Shown here: positions 1 through 8,282 of the stretch, one piece after another
How positions within the stretch are numbered: the first letter of the stretch is position 1
Layout of the letters: each line of letters begins with the position of its first letter
Origin: Planctomycetota bacterium
GTDB taxonomy: Bacteria > Planctomycetota > Planctomycetia > Pirellulales > Pirellulaceae
Assembly (NCBI GenBank): GCA_017303505.1
Contig: JAFLCP010000023.1
Location: 27,958-65,258 of the forward strand
Direction of reading: 5' to 3'
Length of the DNA stretch: 37,301 nucleotides
Made by a program: the position numbers and the translations under genes
The notes under the pieces: generated by a model
The model's input: only the letters and a program-made list of their open reading frames with translations
What the model was told of the DNA's origin: nothing
Database searches by the model: none

Positions 1-1
1 T

Positions 2-67
2 GCCCTGCAAGCTTCGCTCAACTTGATTGGCACCACAGCTCAACTCTCCGTTTGGAACTATCTCTAA
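2..67 (+). CDS. flgL: 3' end of a flagellin-like gene, probably hook-filament junction protein FlgL (partial)
   Basis: An open frame enters from the left edge and ends at TAA 65-67, giving the last 21 residues, ALQASLNLIGTTAQLSVWNY plus a final L. C-termini of FlgL and flagellins typically have a helix of the form AxLQASLxxxxxxxxLSLxDYL, and the match is good for so short a piece. The next gene on the same strand is fliW, which in many bacteria lies beside flagellin or hook-associated genes, so the context agrees. FlgL would join the hook to the filament outside the cell. With only 21 residues visible, flagellin itself cannot be excluded. No RNA hairpin is evident directly after the stop. Confidence 0.55.
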   Translation, partial: ALQASLNLIGTTAQLSVWNYL

Positions 68-204
68 ATTCCCCACCCAGAAGCTGAACATATCTTAACA
101 TTCCCCCCACATTTGCCGTAATTGCGCGTTGCAATCGATTTCACTCAAGCTGGTCCACAGATTGACCGATACGAGAAGATGGGTTTCTAGCCAGGAGGGA
201 TGCT

Positions 205-660
205 ATGCAACTTACCACCACTCGTTTCGGCACATTGGAAGCAGATCCAGGGGACTTGCTTTTGTTTCCAGGCGGATTGATTGGTTTTGAAACATGCCGA
301 CACTGGCTCTTGTTGCCAGATCCTTCCAGCGAACATGTGGCTTGGTTGCAAGCCGTCGCTCTTGGGCATGTGGCCGTTCCGGTTGTCAGCCCACGTCGTT
401 TTGTACCCAGTTACAAAGCATGCGTGCCACGGCGTCAATTAACCCAACTTCAACTTCGAAACACAGACGAAGTTTACATTTTGGGCATTCTCAGTAAGAC
501 CAATTTGGCACTCACGATCAACTTGAAGAGCCCGTTGATTATCAACGCAACTCGTCGGATTGGTTGCCAGGCAATTACCAGCGATGATCAACCGCTGGCC
601 CATCCGCTGCCACAGCCGAAGATTAACGAGGTCCTTGCCGATTACAAACGGGCCGCGTAA
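205..660 (+). CDS. fliW: Flagellar assembly factor FliW
   Basis: This 151-residue protein matches FliW in length and pattern: an N-terminal strand with FGTLEADPGDLLLFPGGLIGFE, a central hydrophobic region, and a late stretch VYILGILSKTNLALTINLKSPLIIN that resembles the conserved FliW segment 'NLKAPIVIN'. In the known system FliW binds flagellin in the cytoplasm and binds CsrA as an allosteric antagonist, coupling flagellin secretion to flagellin translation. The ATG at 205 is supported by AGGAGG at 193-198, six bases upstream. The gene lies 137 bases after a probable flgL end. The usual partner csrA is not found immediately downstream; ispD is there instead. The product call is strong. Confidence 0.93.
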   Translation: MQLTTTRFGTLEADPGDLLLFPGGLIGFETCRHWLLLPDPSSEHVAWLQAVALGHVAVPVVSPRRFVPSYKACVPRRQLTQLQLRNTDEVYILGILSKTNLALTINLKSPLIINATRRIGCQAITSDDQPLAHPLPQPKINEVLADYKRAA

Positions 661-805
661 TTGTAGTCCGCTGTGCATGAACGCTTGGCATGGTATCCTG
701 GTCGTTGTTTAATGGGTAAGGTTGTGCCATCACAAGGCACCAACTTGTTTCCCTATTATGCTCCAGGTGCACACTTCATGGGCTTCGTGTCGGGGGATCA
801 TCGTC

Positions 806-1513
806 GTGGCCAATTTCGCCGTAATCTTGGCAGCTGCAGGGAAAAGTACTCGCTTTGGCGACCTGTTCTACAAAAAGGTCTACGCTCCTCTCGCAGGCCG
901 ACCTGTATGGGTTTACAGCGCGGAGTTCTTCAATAATCGTCCTGATGTCAAACAGATCATTCTGGTTATCGATGCCGAAGATCGCGAAATGTTCTCCGAA
1001 AAGTATGCCGGTGTGGCCGCCATGCTCTCGGTTGAAGTGACATTTGGCGGAGCTCGTCGCAGTGACAGCGTAATGCGCGGTTTAGAAAAAGTCCGTAAAG
1101 ATATCGACTTTGTGGCCGTACATGATGCCGCTCGTCCTTGTCTCGCCAGCAAGTGGGTCGACGCGTTGTTTGCCAAAGCCGAAGAAACCGGAGCCGCAAT
1201 CTTAGCCGAACAAGTGACAAGTACCGTAAAAAGAGCAAACGACAAATTGAAGATTGTGGAAACCGTACCTCGAGACGGTTTGTGGCTCGCCCAAACGCCA
1301 CAAGTATTTCGCAAAGATTGGCTCAGTGACGGTTATGCCAAGTTTCAACACCTAGAAGTTACCGACGACGCTCAACTCATGGAAAAGGCGGGGCGCCAAG
1401 TTTCTCTGGTTCCCAGCAGCCCAATGAACCTGAAGATCACCACCAAAGAAGACCTTAAACTTGCTGAACAGTTGCTCAAGGCACTCCCCAAAGCCAAAGG
1501 CTTCCCGTTTTAG
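806..1513 (+). CDS. ispD: 2-C-methyl-D-erythritol 4-phosphate cytidylyltransferase (IspD)
   Basis: IspD converts methylerythritol phosphate and CTP to CDP-methylerythritol, the third step of the non-mevalonate isoprenoid pathway. With a GTG start at 806 the protein has 235 residues, the normal family length, and begins directly with the nucleotide-binding strand AVILAAAGKSTRFG (5-18). Other signatures are K24, GGARRSDSV (81-89), VHDAARP (105-111), R156 in VPRDGLW, LAQTPQVF (161-168), TDDAQLMEKAG (187-197 region) and NLKIT around K210. These correspond to the catalytic Lys/Arg residues known from E. coli IspD. An in-frame ATG at 722 would add 28 residues unlike the family; GTG 806 has GGGGG at 792-796 as a weak ribosome site. 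Tandem IspF is not present next to it. Confidence 0.93.
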   Translation: MANFAVILAAAGKSTRFGDLFYKKVYAPLAGRPVWVYSAEFFNNRPDVKQIILVIDAEDREMFSEKYAGVAAMLSVEVTFGGARRSDSVMRGLEKVRKDIDFVAVHDAARPCLASKWVDALFAKAEETGAAILAEQVTSTVKRANDKLKIVETVPRDGLWLAQTPQVFRKDWLSDGYAKFQHLEVTDDAQLMEKAGRQVSLVPSSPMNLKITTKEDLKLAEQLLKALPKAKGFPF

Positions 1514-1630
1514 ATCTGTTTCGCAGCACCGCAGGCAAGCTGCCGATCCATCTTGCGAAGTTCCCGAAAATTCTCGGCCGGGAATTGCATTCCGACATTT
1601 ATGAACACCGTTCTAGAAACGGCTCTCCAT

Positions 1631-1639
1631 TGGTATGAT
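1631..1639 (+). promoter_or_regulatory. Possible extended -10 promoter element for tyrS
   Basis: TGGTATGAT matches the extended -10 form TGnTATAAT with one mismatch, 45 bases before the tyrS start. The hexamer 17 bases further upstream (TTCTAG, 1611-1616) is a poor -35, which is tolerated at extended -10 promoters. Transcription would begin near 1646. This is a sequence resemblance only. Confidence 0.35.
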
Positions 1640-1683
1640 AAGCCAACGAAATCGCTCGAAATCTGTTTAGTGGGAGTCCCTGG

Positions 1684-2970
1684 GTGAATACAGTCCATCA
1701 CGACATCATTGCCGAACTTGAATGGCGCGGTCTTCTTCATCAAACCACAGATCGCGAAGAACTTCGCAAATTCCTGTCGCAACCACGAGTCGTCTATGTC
1801 GGCTTTGACCCCACCGCCGAATCATTGCATGTGGGAAGCTTGATCCCCTTGATGTTGCTGCGAAGATTTCAAAAAGCAGGCCATCATCCGATCGCTCTCG
1901 TCGGCGGAGCAACCGGCATGATTGGCGATCCCAGCGGCAAAAGCGATGAACGCAACCTGCTCTCCAAGGAAACCTTGGCACAGAATGTTGCCGGTATGCG
2001 ACGACAGATGGAGCAGTTCCTCGACTTTACGGGAGCCAGCGCCGCGAAAATCGTGAATAACTTTGAGTGGATGGAGAAATTCTCGTTTCTCGATTTCCTT
2101 CGCGATGTTGGCAAAAACGTCACCGTAAACGTTATGCTCTCGAAAGACTCCATCAAAGGCCGCATTGAACGCCCAGACAGTGGCATTAGTTACACCGAGT
2201 TCAGTTATATGCTTCTCCAAGCGTATGACTTCGTTCATTTAGCTCGTACAGCCAATTGTTTTCTCCAAGCTGGCGGTAGCGACCAATGGGGAAATATCAC
2301 TGCGGGAATCGACCTCGGGCGCCGCATGTTGGGGAAAGAGCTCTTCGGTTTAACCTGCCCGCTGCTGCTCACTAGCGACGGCAAAAAAATGGGCAAATCT
2401 GAACGAGGTGCATTGTGGCTTGATCCCAAACGTACCAGCCCATACGCCTTTTATCAGTATTGGATCAATGTCTCCGACGCTGATGTGCTTATGTGCCTTC
2501 GTTTTCTTACGGAACTGCCACCAGAAGAAATCAACGCACTTCAAACTTCGTTGCAAACAGAACCACATCTTCGGGCTGCACAAAAACGCTTAGCCCAATG
2601 GCTGACACAATTCGTGCATGGCGAAGAAGGTTTGAAGGCTGCGTTGCGGGCCACCGAGATCTTTTTTGGTGCTGCCATCGAATCGCTCGATGATTCTCAG
2701 TTATTGGACATCTTCGCCGATGTACCAAGCGGACAGGTCGAACGCAGTAAACTGGAAGCAGGTCTCTCCATTGTCGATGCTTTTGTCTTGACCGGACTCG
2801 CCAAAAGCAAGGGTGACGCGCGACGAGCCGTCGAACAAGGTGCTGCCAACGTCAACAATCGTCGAGTCGAATCGATCGATCGAGTTCTCACCCTCAACGA
2901 CCTCGCTAGCGAAACGGTTATGGTTCTACGCTCCGGCAAAAAGAACTATGCTCTGCTGCGTGTCCAATAA
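1684..2970 (+). CDS. tyrS: Tyrosyl-tRNA synthetase
   Basis: This 428-residue class I synthetase charges tRNA-Tyr in the cytoplasm. The Rossmann core begins with VVYVGFDPTAESLHVGSL (37-53); HVGSL is the HIGH-type motif. Further signatures are ALVGGATGMIGDPSGKS (71-87), SYMLLQAYDF (174-183, tyrosine pocket), GGSDQWGNI (197-205) and the KMSKS-type loop KMGKS (235-239). The C-terminal ~65 residues, with DAFVLTGLAKSKGDARRAVEQGA and a following strand, form an S4 RNA-binding domain. The length fits bacterial TyrRS. The GTG start at 1684 follows GGGAG at 1672-1676, spaced seven bases. surE follows 54 bases downstream on the same strand and may be co-transcribed. Confidence 0.97.
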   Translation: MNTVHHDIIAELEWRGLLHQTTDREELRKFLSQPRVVYVGFDPTAESLHVGSLIPLMLLRRFQKAGHHPIALVGGATGMIGDPSGKSDERNLLSKETLAQNVAGMRRQMEQFLDFTGASAAKIVNNFEWMEKFSFLDFLRDVGKNVTVNVMLSKDSIKGRIERPDSGISYTEFSYMLLQAYDFVHLARTANCFLQAGGSDQWGNITAGIDLGRRMLGKELFGLTCPLLLTSDGKKMGKSERGALWLDPKRTSPYAFYQYWINVSDADVLMCLRFLTELPPEEINALQTSLQTEPHLRAAQKRLAQWLTQFVHGEEGLKAALRATEIFFGAAIESLDDSQLLDIFADVPSGQVERSKLEAGLSIVDAFVLTGLAKSKGDARRAVEQGAANVNNRRVESIDRVLTLNDLASETVMVLRSGKKNYALLRVQ

Positions 2971-3024
2971 TCGAGGACACTATCCTCAAACCCTTTGAGC
3001 CAACTGTAACACGGCGCTACACAC

Positions 3025-3825
3025 ATGCGAATCTTGCTCACAAATGACGATGGGATTTATGCTCCCGGCCTCGCTGCACTCGAGCGACATTTACAAAAGC
3101 TTGGTGAAGTCCATCTAGTCGCCCCCGCCACCGAACAAAGCGGTGTCGGGCATTCGATTACCTATCTCAGTCCACTCGTCTGCAAAGAGATTTTTGACGG
3201 CACCCGCTTCCGCGGCTATGCGGTTGAAGGTAGCCCTGCCGATTGTGTCAAACTCGGTATTAGCCAATTGCTTCCGAAGCCGATCGATTTAGTAGTTAGT
3301 GGCATTAACGGTGGTCTCAATGCCGGCATCAATGTTTTGTACTCAGGGACAGTGGCCGCAGCTATTGAGGGTGCCTTTTTTCAAGTTACCAGCGTGGCCG
3401 TTTCTCTCGAATACGATCCGCATGCCGATTTCGATACGGCAGCACAAATTGCCACGCAGTTGATTGCCCAAATCTTGAAACAGAAATCGGCTGGCCCAGA
3501 ATTGATCAATCTCAACATTCCAACGGCCGCCTTGGCTCGTTGCCGTCAAGGTCAATGGCCTGAAGTTCACATCGTTCCCATGGGTGTCGAGCGTTACGGC
3601 GACCATTACATCAAGCGTCAAGATCCCAAAGGACGCGATTACTATTGGTCCACAACCGATCCACCGCCACGCAAGACCGAACATGAAACCGATCTAACCG
3701 CCTTGGCAGAAGGACATGTGACGATCACACCACTTAAGTTTGATCTCACCAAAGAATCACTGCTCAAGCACATGCAATCGAGTTGGAAGTTTCATCTGGA
3801 ATCAGAACCGCCCAAGTCTTCATGA
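3025..3825 (+). CDS. surE: 5'/3'-nucleotidase SurE
   Basis: SurE is a metal-dependent phosphatase acting on nucleoside monophosphates, associated with stationary-phase survival. The 266-residue protein has the family signature MRILLTNDDG at its N-terminus. The four metal-site residues known from characterised SurE proteins are all at the expected numbers: D8, D9, S39 (in EQSGVGHS) and N95 (in VSGINGGLNAG). GTVAAAIEG follows at 108-116. The ATG at 3025 is fixed by the conserved first strand, although no clear Shine-Dalgarno sequence precedes it. The gene converges on the Nudix gene, whose stop lies 11 bases beyond the surE stop. Confidence 0.96.
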   Translation: MRILLTNDDGIYAPGLAALERHLQKLGEVHLVAPATEQSGVGHSITYLSPLVCKEIFDGTRFRGYAVEGSPADCVKLGISQLLPKPIDLVVSGINGGLNAGINVLYSGTVAAAIEGAFFQVTSVAVSLEYDPHADFDTAAQIATQLIAQILKQKSAGPELINLNIPTAALARCRQGQWPEVHIVPMGVERYGDHYIKRQDPKGRDYYWSTTDPPPRKTEHETDLTALAEGHVTITPLKFDLTKESLLKHMQSSWKFHLESEPPKSS

Positions 3826-3836
3826 AAGATTTGGAA

Positions 3837-4361
3837 TTAAGCTAAGTACCTTAGGTAGTAACTCAGAGCAGCGATGGTTTTAGCGTCCTGGATTTCGCCG
3901 ATACGCAGCAAGCGATCGATTTCCGCCAGGGAGCAGACTCGCGTTTGAATCTGCTCTCCCGCTTCAAGACTAGACTCTCCTGGTGTTAACTCACTGGCAA
4001 CGTAGACATACATCGCCTCATCCAGGATTCCGGGCGACATAAAAAAGCGGTGTATCAACCGCAACTGCCCGGCTTCATAACCCGTTTCTTCGGCCAGTTC
4101 GCGCAGCGCTGTCTCATGTGGTGGCTCTGGTGGCTCTAATGTGCCAGCTGGCAATTCCAATAGAGTTCGATTTACTGCAGCTCGAAAATTTTCAATTAAA
4201 CAAATTTCAGTGGGTGAAACTAAAGGGATCAGCACGCATGCGCCGGGATGTCGAGCTACATGTTTTATGTGCCGTGCGCCATCGTCATCGATTTGCTCAA
4301 CTTCCTCGACACGAAAACGCAACGCATTGAACAAGACTTTAAGCACGGTTGCGTGCGGCAT
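3837..4361 (-). CDS. Nudix hydrolase, ADP-ribose pyrophosphatase-like
   Basis: The 174-residue protein contains a perfect Nudix box GX5EX7REUXEEXGU at residues 73-95: G73, E79, then RELAEETGY at 87-95. The preceding LLELPAGTLEP and the ENFRAAVNRTLLELPAG context resemble the ADP-ribose pyrophosphatase (NudF-like) branch, in which 'QYR..V....lElPaG' precedes the box. These enzymes hydrolyse ADP-ribose and related nucleoside diphosphate sugars in the cytoplasm; the exact substrate cannot be read from sequence. The start is supported by GGAG (complement of 4368-4371), six bases upstream of the ATG. It is the last of three - strand genes, 72 bases after the acetyltransferase gene. Confidence 0.9.
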   Translation of the reverse strand: MPHATVLKVLFNALRFRVEEVEQIDDDGARHIKHVARHPGACVLIPLVSPTEICLIENFRAAVNRTLLELPAGTLEPPEPPHETALRELAEETGYEAGQLRLIHRFFMSPGILDEAMYVYVASELTPGESSLEAGEQIQTRVCSLAEIDRLLRIGEIQDAKTIAALSYYLRYLA

Positions 4362-4433
4362 ACCTATCTCCGATGCCTATCCGGGACTAACTGTGTAGAT
4401 CTTCTGTTGCAGATCTCACATCCCTGGTTTCCA

Positions 4434-4949
4434 TTACGCAGCCCGACGCTCGGTATCTGTACCTTCTAGTTCAGCCGCACTTGGACGATATCGGAACTGC
4501 ATCAAATAGGCATCCTCTGGAGTATCGTCGTAGAATTCGTGCAAAACGGTGATCGCTCTGAAGCCCATCGATTTGAAGAATAACTGAGCGGCCAAATTCG
4601 TTTCACGCACTTCTAGCATGACTCGTGTTCGACGCTGGTACGAGAGTTTGCTTACCAACTTCTCGACCATCACCCGCCCAACACCTTGTCGCCGCCATTC
4701 GGGATGCACACAAAAGTTCAAGATGTGGAGGCGCGTCTTATGCAATTCGTAGATCATAAAACCTACGACCTGATCCCCCACTTCGGCCACCATGCCAATG
4801 CAGTTTCTTTGGCGAAGGCAGCGAATGAAATCATCTTCTCCCCAAGGAAATTCGAAACATGCCTGCTCGATATCCAAGACTGAGGCCATATCGCGGCGAA
4901 TCATCCAACGAATGTGGATACAAGATACCGCTTTCTCGATGTTTGTCAT
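4434..4949 (-). CDS. rimI: GNAT N-acetyltransferase, RimI-like (ribosomal protein S18 alanine acetyltransferase family)
   Basis: The 171-residue protein follows the RimI plan: IRRDMASVLDIEQACFEFPWGEDDF (17-41) near the N-terminus, then LHILNFCVHPEWRRQGVG (74-91) with the acetyl-CoA pyrophosphate loop RRQGVG, and LEVRETNLAAQLFFKSMGF (112-130), the RimI-type 'lEVR.sN..A..lY...GF' helix. RimI acetylates the N-terminus of ribosomal protein S18, but planctomycete RimI-like proteins can have other targets, so the substrate is inferred. The frame is open further upstream to an ATG at 5051, but the ATG at 4949 is preceded by AAGGAG (4956-4961, complement) at ideal spacing and the extra 34 residues look unlike the family. 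A charged tail of about 15 residues follows the fold. Confidence 0.87.
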   Translation of the reverse strand: MTNIEKAVSCIHIRWMIRRDMASVLDIEQACFEFPWGEDDFIRCLRQRNCIGMVAEVGDQVVGFMIYELHKTRLHILNFCVHPEWRRQGVGRVMVEKLVSKLSYQRRTRVMLEVRETNLAAQLFFKSMGFRAITVLHEFYDDTPEDAYLMQFRYRPSAAELEGTDTERRAA

Positions 4950-4955
4950 GCCGAA

Positions 4956-4961
4956 CTCCTT
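4956..4961 (-). promoter_or_regulatory. Ribosome binding site that fixes the rimI-like start
   Basis: Read on the - strand this is AAGGAG followed by six bases and then ATG at 4949. It decides between the 171-residue and 205-residue versions of the protein in favour of the shorter. Confidence 0.75.
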
Positions 4962-5114
4962 CGTGCCAATCTCCACTTCGTGCCTGCAAAGTGGGGCGAA
5001 TCTCCTCATTCGCACGACGGGTAAATTAGCAGAACACCCATCACACGCCAATACGAATTAGGACGACTCCCTTAGATCCGTCGATTTGCTTGCAAATGTG
5101 ACTGCAGGCACCCT

Positions 5115-5645
5115 TTATTGCTTCTCTTCGGCTGCTTCGATCTGATCTTCCAACGCAGAAAAGAAGATGCCTTTTCCACGTGCATATTCGTTGGTGTCCG
5201 CCTCTGATTCCAATAAGTGCAGCTTTGCCTGAACCAAACGTTTCAGATCATGTGGGCGCCGCTCGAACCACATCTTCATTCTCAATAATCGATACCACAA
5301 TGGTCCTTTCCAATCCGTCAGAATGACTTGGTAGGACAAAGCCTTGTGTCCATCTTTCAGAAAAAAACCAACGTTTGCTCCAGCGGCCCATTTGGGAGTT
5401 GGAAGCCTCTGAAAGTTAAGCCCCTCTAGACTGGCTGCGGTTTCATCAAAATCACCATCAGCAACAAGCCCTGCAATCAAGTCGATTCGCGGTTGGGCAA
5501 TGGCGGTCGAAAACGCTGTGCTGCCAATGTGTTCAACAGCCGTCACCCACCCCTGTGTCGCATCGAAAACGCAGGAACGCATTTGCTCAAACTCTTGCTT
5601 CCAACGCGCATCATAATGGGACAAGCGGAGTTTAGACTCATTCAT
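5115..5645 (-). CDS. GrpB family (UPF0157) protein
   Basis: The 176-residue protein has the GrpB signature VEHIGSTA (37-44) followed by QPRIDLIAGL (51-60), matching the family pattern 'veHIGSTAVpgl.aKPiiDi.vgv'. The middle (GANVGFFLKDGHKALSYQVIL) and the end (LLRMKMWFERRPHDLKRLVQAKLHL...NEYARGKGIFF) match the usual 'hv....w...L.FRdyLr..p.....Y..lK...a.......Y...K..fi'. The family belongs to the nucleotidyltransferase fold and is found alone or fused to dephospho-CoA kinase. Its biochemical role is not settled. The usual 'vpg' after HIGSTA is replaced by 'FST' here. The gene is upstream of the rimI-like gene on the same strand with a 165-base gap. No strong ribosome site is visible before the ATG. 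Confidence 0.85.
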   Translation of the reverse strand: MNESKLRLSHYDARWKQEFEQMRSCVFDATQGWVTAVEHIGSTAFSTAIAQPRIDLIAGLVADGDFDETAASLEGLNFQRLPTPKWAAGANVGFFLKDGHKALSYQVILTDWKGPLWYRLLRMKMWFERRPHDLKRLVQAKLHLLESEADTNEYARGKGIFFSALEDQIEAAEEKQ

Positions 5646-5869
5646 CAGTGCATCACCAATCGAAAAGACTCAATTAATCCCATTGCTCTGTGACATTGTT
5701 ACAACCGGTAAAGCCCTTATCGCCTAGGCAGCCGGACTACTCCATGACAATTGTATCCAATTGCCAAGATTACGCCGGAGAAAAATTTTACCTCAACCGA
5801 AAACTACCCGCAGACGCCCACAAGCGGGCGCAGTGTTTCGTTTCACAGCGTTAAATTTGTCGCATTGCT
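5646..5869. other. Divergent intergenic region between the GrpB gene and the 5870 ORF
   Basis: This 224-base gap separates divergently read genes, so promoters for both are expected here. I see no convincing -35/-10 pair, RNA gene or long inverted repeat. Confidence 0.4.
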
Positions 5870-6622
5870 ATGACTGCCGTAATCCAAGTTCCCAAAAACC
5901 GAAAGAACTCGACGCCGAGCGAGCGTGCGAATATTTCGGAACGTGATCGGACCGGCAGTAAGCTATCGGCAACGCTCAGATGGCTTGCCAACAACCCGGT
6001 CGTTCGACTCGATGAGCAAGTTGAGCTGATCCTGGTGACTTGGCACCCACTGATCATCGAAGATTCATACTGTGACGATGATTTATCGGCGCAGAGAATT
6101 CTCGATCAAACGATTCGAAAAAATGCTCCTCGCTCCACCATGGTCTGCGGTGGCCATCGAGTTTGGTGGCTGATTAGCTCAGGAAAGCAATCGCTAAAGC
6201 TGAAGAATCTGAAAGGGCGAATTGAACGAGCTGCACTGAAACAATCGACAGCGAACCCCTTATTCGAAAAACTGGGTGATTCGTTAATCGTTCAGAGAAT
6301 TGGCTGTTGGACTGGTCCCACAACTGCTAGTGCTAAAGGTCTTGCAGGAATCTTTGCCGACATGGCAGCCGGTCAAACGATTCTCGACAATTTTGGGCTC
6401 CCTTTCGAACGCCAGCACACGTCTTCGACTCGGACAAGACGTAAGAACAGCGTCACGAAGACTTCGGTCATTAGCCAGCCACAACACACCAAGAACAAAT
6501 CAAAGAAGAATACACTTCCCAAACCTCGCGGTTCGGCTTGGATTCATTCCCCTTCGATCCCTGCTCTGGGACAATACCAAGCAACACCAAGCCATCTGTC
6601 GCCCATGTTGCAAATCAACTGA
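5870..6622 (+). CDS. Hypothetical protein, unrecognised
   Basis: An open frame of 250 residues. I do not recognise a family. The N-terminal ~30 residues are polar and basic, residues ~35-160 look like a folded domain with hydrophobic strands and helices (LDEQVELILVTWHPLII, RVWWLISSG, FEKLGDSLIVQRIGCWTG, GLAGIFADMAAGQTILDNFG), and the last ~75 residues are rich in Lys, Arg, Ser, Thr and Pro (TSSTRTRRKNS, KNKSKKNTLPKPRG) and probably disordered. No signal peptide or membrane segment is evident. No Shine-Dalgarno sequence precedes ATG 5870, so the start is uncertain and a later start is possible. It is flanked by a divergent gene upstream and a convergent gene downstream, so it would form its own transcription unit. 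Confidence 0.5.
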   Translation: MTAVIQVPKNRKNSTPSERANISERDRTGSKLSATLRWLANNPVVRLDEQVELILVTWHPLIIEDSYCDDDLSAQRILDQTIRKNAPRSTMVCGGHRVWWLISSGKQSLKLKNLKGRIERAALKQSTANPLFEKLGDSLIVQRIGCWTGPTTASAKGLAGIFADMAAGQTILDNFGLPFERQHTSSTRTRRKNSVTKTSVISQPQHTKNKSKKNTLPKPRGSAWIHSPSIPALGQYQATPSHLSPMLQIN

Positions 6623-6695
6623 TCGCAGATCAGCATCTGATTTGTCAACCGACAATATGTAATGCCGCAACAGTGTCATCGGTCCGCCGGCGATG
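6619..6695. terminator. Weak hairpins between two convergent genes
   Basis: Two short inverted repeats lie between the convergent stops: CTGATC-GCA-GATCAG (6619-6633), overlapping the stop of the 5870 ORF, and TCATCG-9 nt-CGATGA (6675-6695), 22 bases before the outer-membrane gene's stop. Neither is followed by a real T-run, so termination is only a possibility. Confidence 0.25.
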
Positions 6696-6716
6696 ATAAT
6701 TATTCACGCCTTAGTC

Positions 6717-8282
6717 TTATCGCAAAACATTTCCTTCGGCATCAATCTGCTTGGGTGAGAACGTACCCGGAGCATTGGCCACTTCCGTTGGAGTGCCGAT
6801 GCAGTACTCAAGTGGACACTGCCAACCACCACCGATTGCCTTGTAAGTACGAATCAAGTTCAGTACGACTTGACCTTGACTCGATGCCAACGACTCTTCA
6901 GTGGATAGCAACTGACGCTGCGTTTCTAAAACGGATTGGAAATTAACAAGGCCTGTACGATACTGTTCAAGAGCCAAGTCGACAGCTTGCTGACTTGCCA
7001 TCGTTGCATTGGTTAGAGCTATTTTTCGTTCGTTTTCTTCGTGGAACGAAATCATAGAACCAAGCGCTTCCTCAGCCGCTAACAGGATCGTTTCGCGGTA
7101 TTTGGCAACAGCGGCTTGGTACTTTTCATCCTGTGCAGCAATCTTGTTTTTGATTCGTCCAAAACTCAAGATGTTCCAACGTAGCGATGGTCCAATGCTA
7201 TGTGCCAAACTCTCCCCAGTAAACAATGTCTCAATATTTCGGGAATCGACGGAGAGAACGCCTGTCAAAGATAGTTGAGGGTAAAGGTCTGCGGTCGCTG
7301 CACCAATGCGTTCACATTCGCGAATCATATCTTGTTCGGCCTTGCGAATATCGGGGCGTCGTCGCAAAAGATCTTGCGGAATACCAAAGTTCAAAGCCAA
7401 CGGAACTTCTGGAATAGGACCACCACCTAATTGTTCGATCGAACGGAGTGTCGGTACATATCCTTGCAGTACACACAACCGCAACACGGATTGTTGCAAT
7501 TGCTGTCTCATCAACGGGATCGAAGCTTCGGTGGTATGAAATTCAGAAAGCCCTTGGGCCACATCTAAGTACGTTACCAAACCAGCCTGCTGTTTAGACT
7601 CAGCTAGCTTTACTGTTTCAGATTGAATCGCAAGGTTCCGGTCGGCGATTGCCAATCGAGCTTGCAAGGTTCGTGCTTCTACGAACGTCTTTGCCGTTTC
7701 AGCACACAACGATACGACCAAATCATGGTAGGCCTCGACCAAAGCGTTTTTATCTGCAATGGCTGCTGCATTCAACCGTTTAAGTTTGCCCCACAAGTCC
7801 ATTTCCCACGATGTATCAAACCCAACGGAGTGCAGCTGAAATGCGCTGCTCTGTGGAATAAAGGCGTTACCTGTTTTACTGAACTGCTTATAAAGCGACG
7901 AGCCAGTTGCACTAGCATCAGGTCTTGAGAGTGCGGCAGTAGCGCGTTCAATCGCACGAGCTTCTTCGATGCGATGCAAAGCTTCTTTTAATGACAAGTT
8001 GCTGCGGACCACATGCTCGATCATCAAGTCGAGCTCTGGTGCATTGAGTTGCTTCCACCAACAGGAAATCTCTTGTTGCTCGCCTGGCGAAAGACTTTGT
8101 GGCTGAACTTCCCAATCGGCCGGAAGAGCCACGGAAGGGCGACAAAAATCGGGCCCCACCTTACATCCCACGGTGAAAAACATCAAACCAAGGCAACACA
8201 GCAACGAAAGTACAGAGGCATTGCGCGAAGATAAACTCCGCTCCCTCCTTATCCCTCGCTGTTGGTAGAATTGCTTAAACAT
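6717..8282 (-). CDS. Outer-membrane efflux lipoprotein, NodT/TolC (OMF) family
   Basis: About 521 residues. The N-terminus has a basic region, a hydrophobic stretch VLSLLCCLGLMFFTVG and a lipobox-type Cys (Cys40 from the chosen start) followed by KVGPDFCRPSVALPADW, the characteristic beginning of NodT-family outer-membrane factors. Then come WWKQLNAPELDLMIEHVVRSNLSLKEALHRIEEARA and a second OEP half with GIPQDLLRRRPDIRKAEQDMIRECERIGAATADLYPQLSLTG, the classic 'P..lL..RPDi..AE' signature. Such trimers form the periplasm-spanning exit duct of RND or ABC exporters. No pump or periplasmic adaptor gene is in the window. The frame extends to ATG 8312, but ATG 8282 has AAGGTGGG just upstream (8287-8294, complement) and is preferred. 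It is divergent from the giant surface-protein gene. Confidence 0.92.
   Translation of the reverse strand: MFKQFYQQRGIRRERSLSSRNASVLSLLCCLGLMFFTVGCKVGPDFCRPSVALPADWEVQPQSLSPGEQQEISCWWKQLNAPELDLMIEHVVRSNLSLKEALHRIEEARAIERATAALSRPDASATGSSLYKQFSKTGNAFIPQSSAFQLHSVGFDTSWEMDLWGKLKRLNAAAIADKNALVEAYHDLVVSLCAETAKTFVEARTLQARLAIADRNLAIQSETVKLAESKQQAGLVTYLDVAQGLSEFHTTEASIPLMRQQLQQSVLRLCVLQGYVPTLRSIEQLGGGPIPEVPLALNFGIPQDLLRRRPDIRKAEQDMIRECERIGAATADLYPQLSLTGVLSVDSRNIETLFTGESLAHSIGPSLRWNILSFGRIKNKIAAQDEKYQAAVAKYRETILLAAEEALGSMISFHEENERKIALTNATMASQQAVDLALEQYRTGLVNFQSVLETQRQLLSTEESLASSQGQVVLNLIRTYKAIGGGWQCPLEYCIGTPTEVANAPGTFSPKQIDAEGNVLR

Noticed and set aside
722-805. Longer ispD start at ATG 722
   Set aside because: It adds 28 residues that are not part of the IspD fold; GTG 806 gives the family length and N-terminus.
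913-1314. - strand open frame of 133 residues over ispD
   Set aside because: It is an antisense shadow of a confident enzyme gene.
4397-4416. AGATCT-8 nt-AGATCT as a terminator or operator between the Nudix and rimI-like genes
   Set aside because: It has only a 6-bp stem of self-palindromic restriction-site-like sequence, without a T-run or stem extension.
4947-5051. Longer start for the acetyltransferase at ATG 5051
   Set aside because: AAGGAG is placed ideally for ATG 4949, and the extra 34 residues do not resemble the family.
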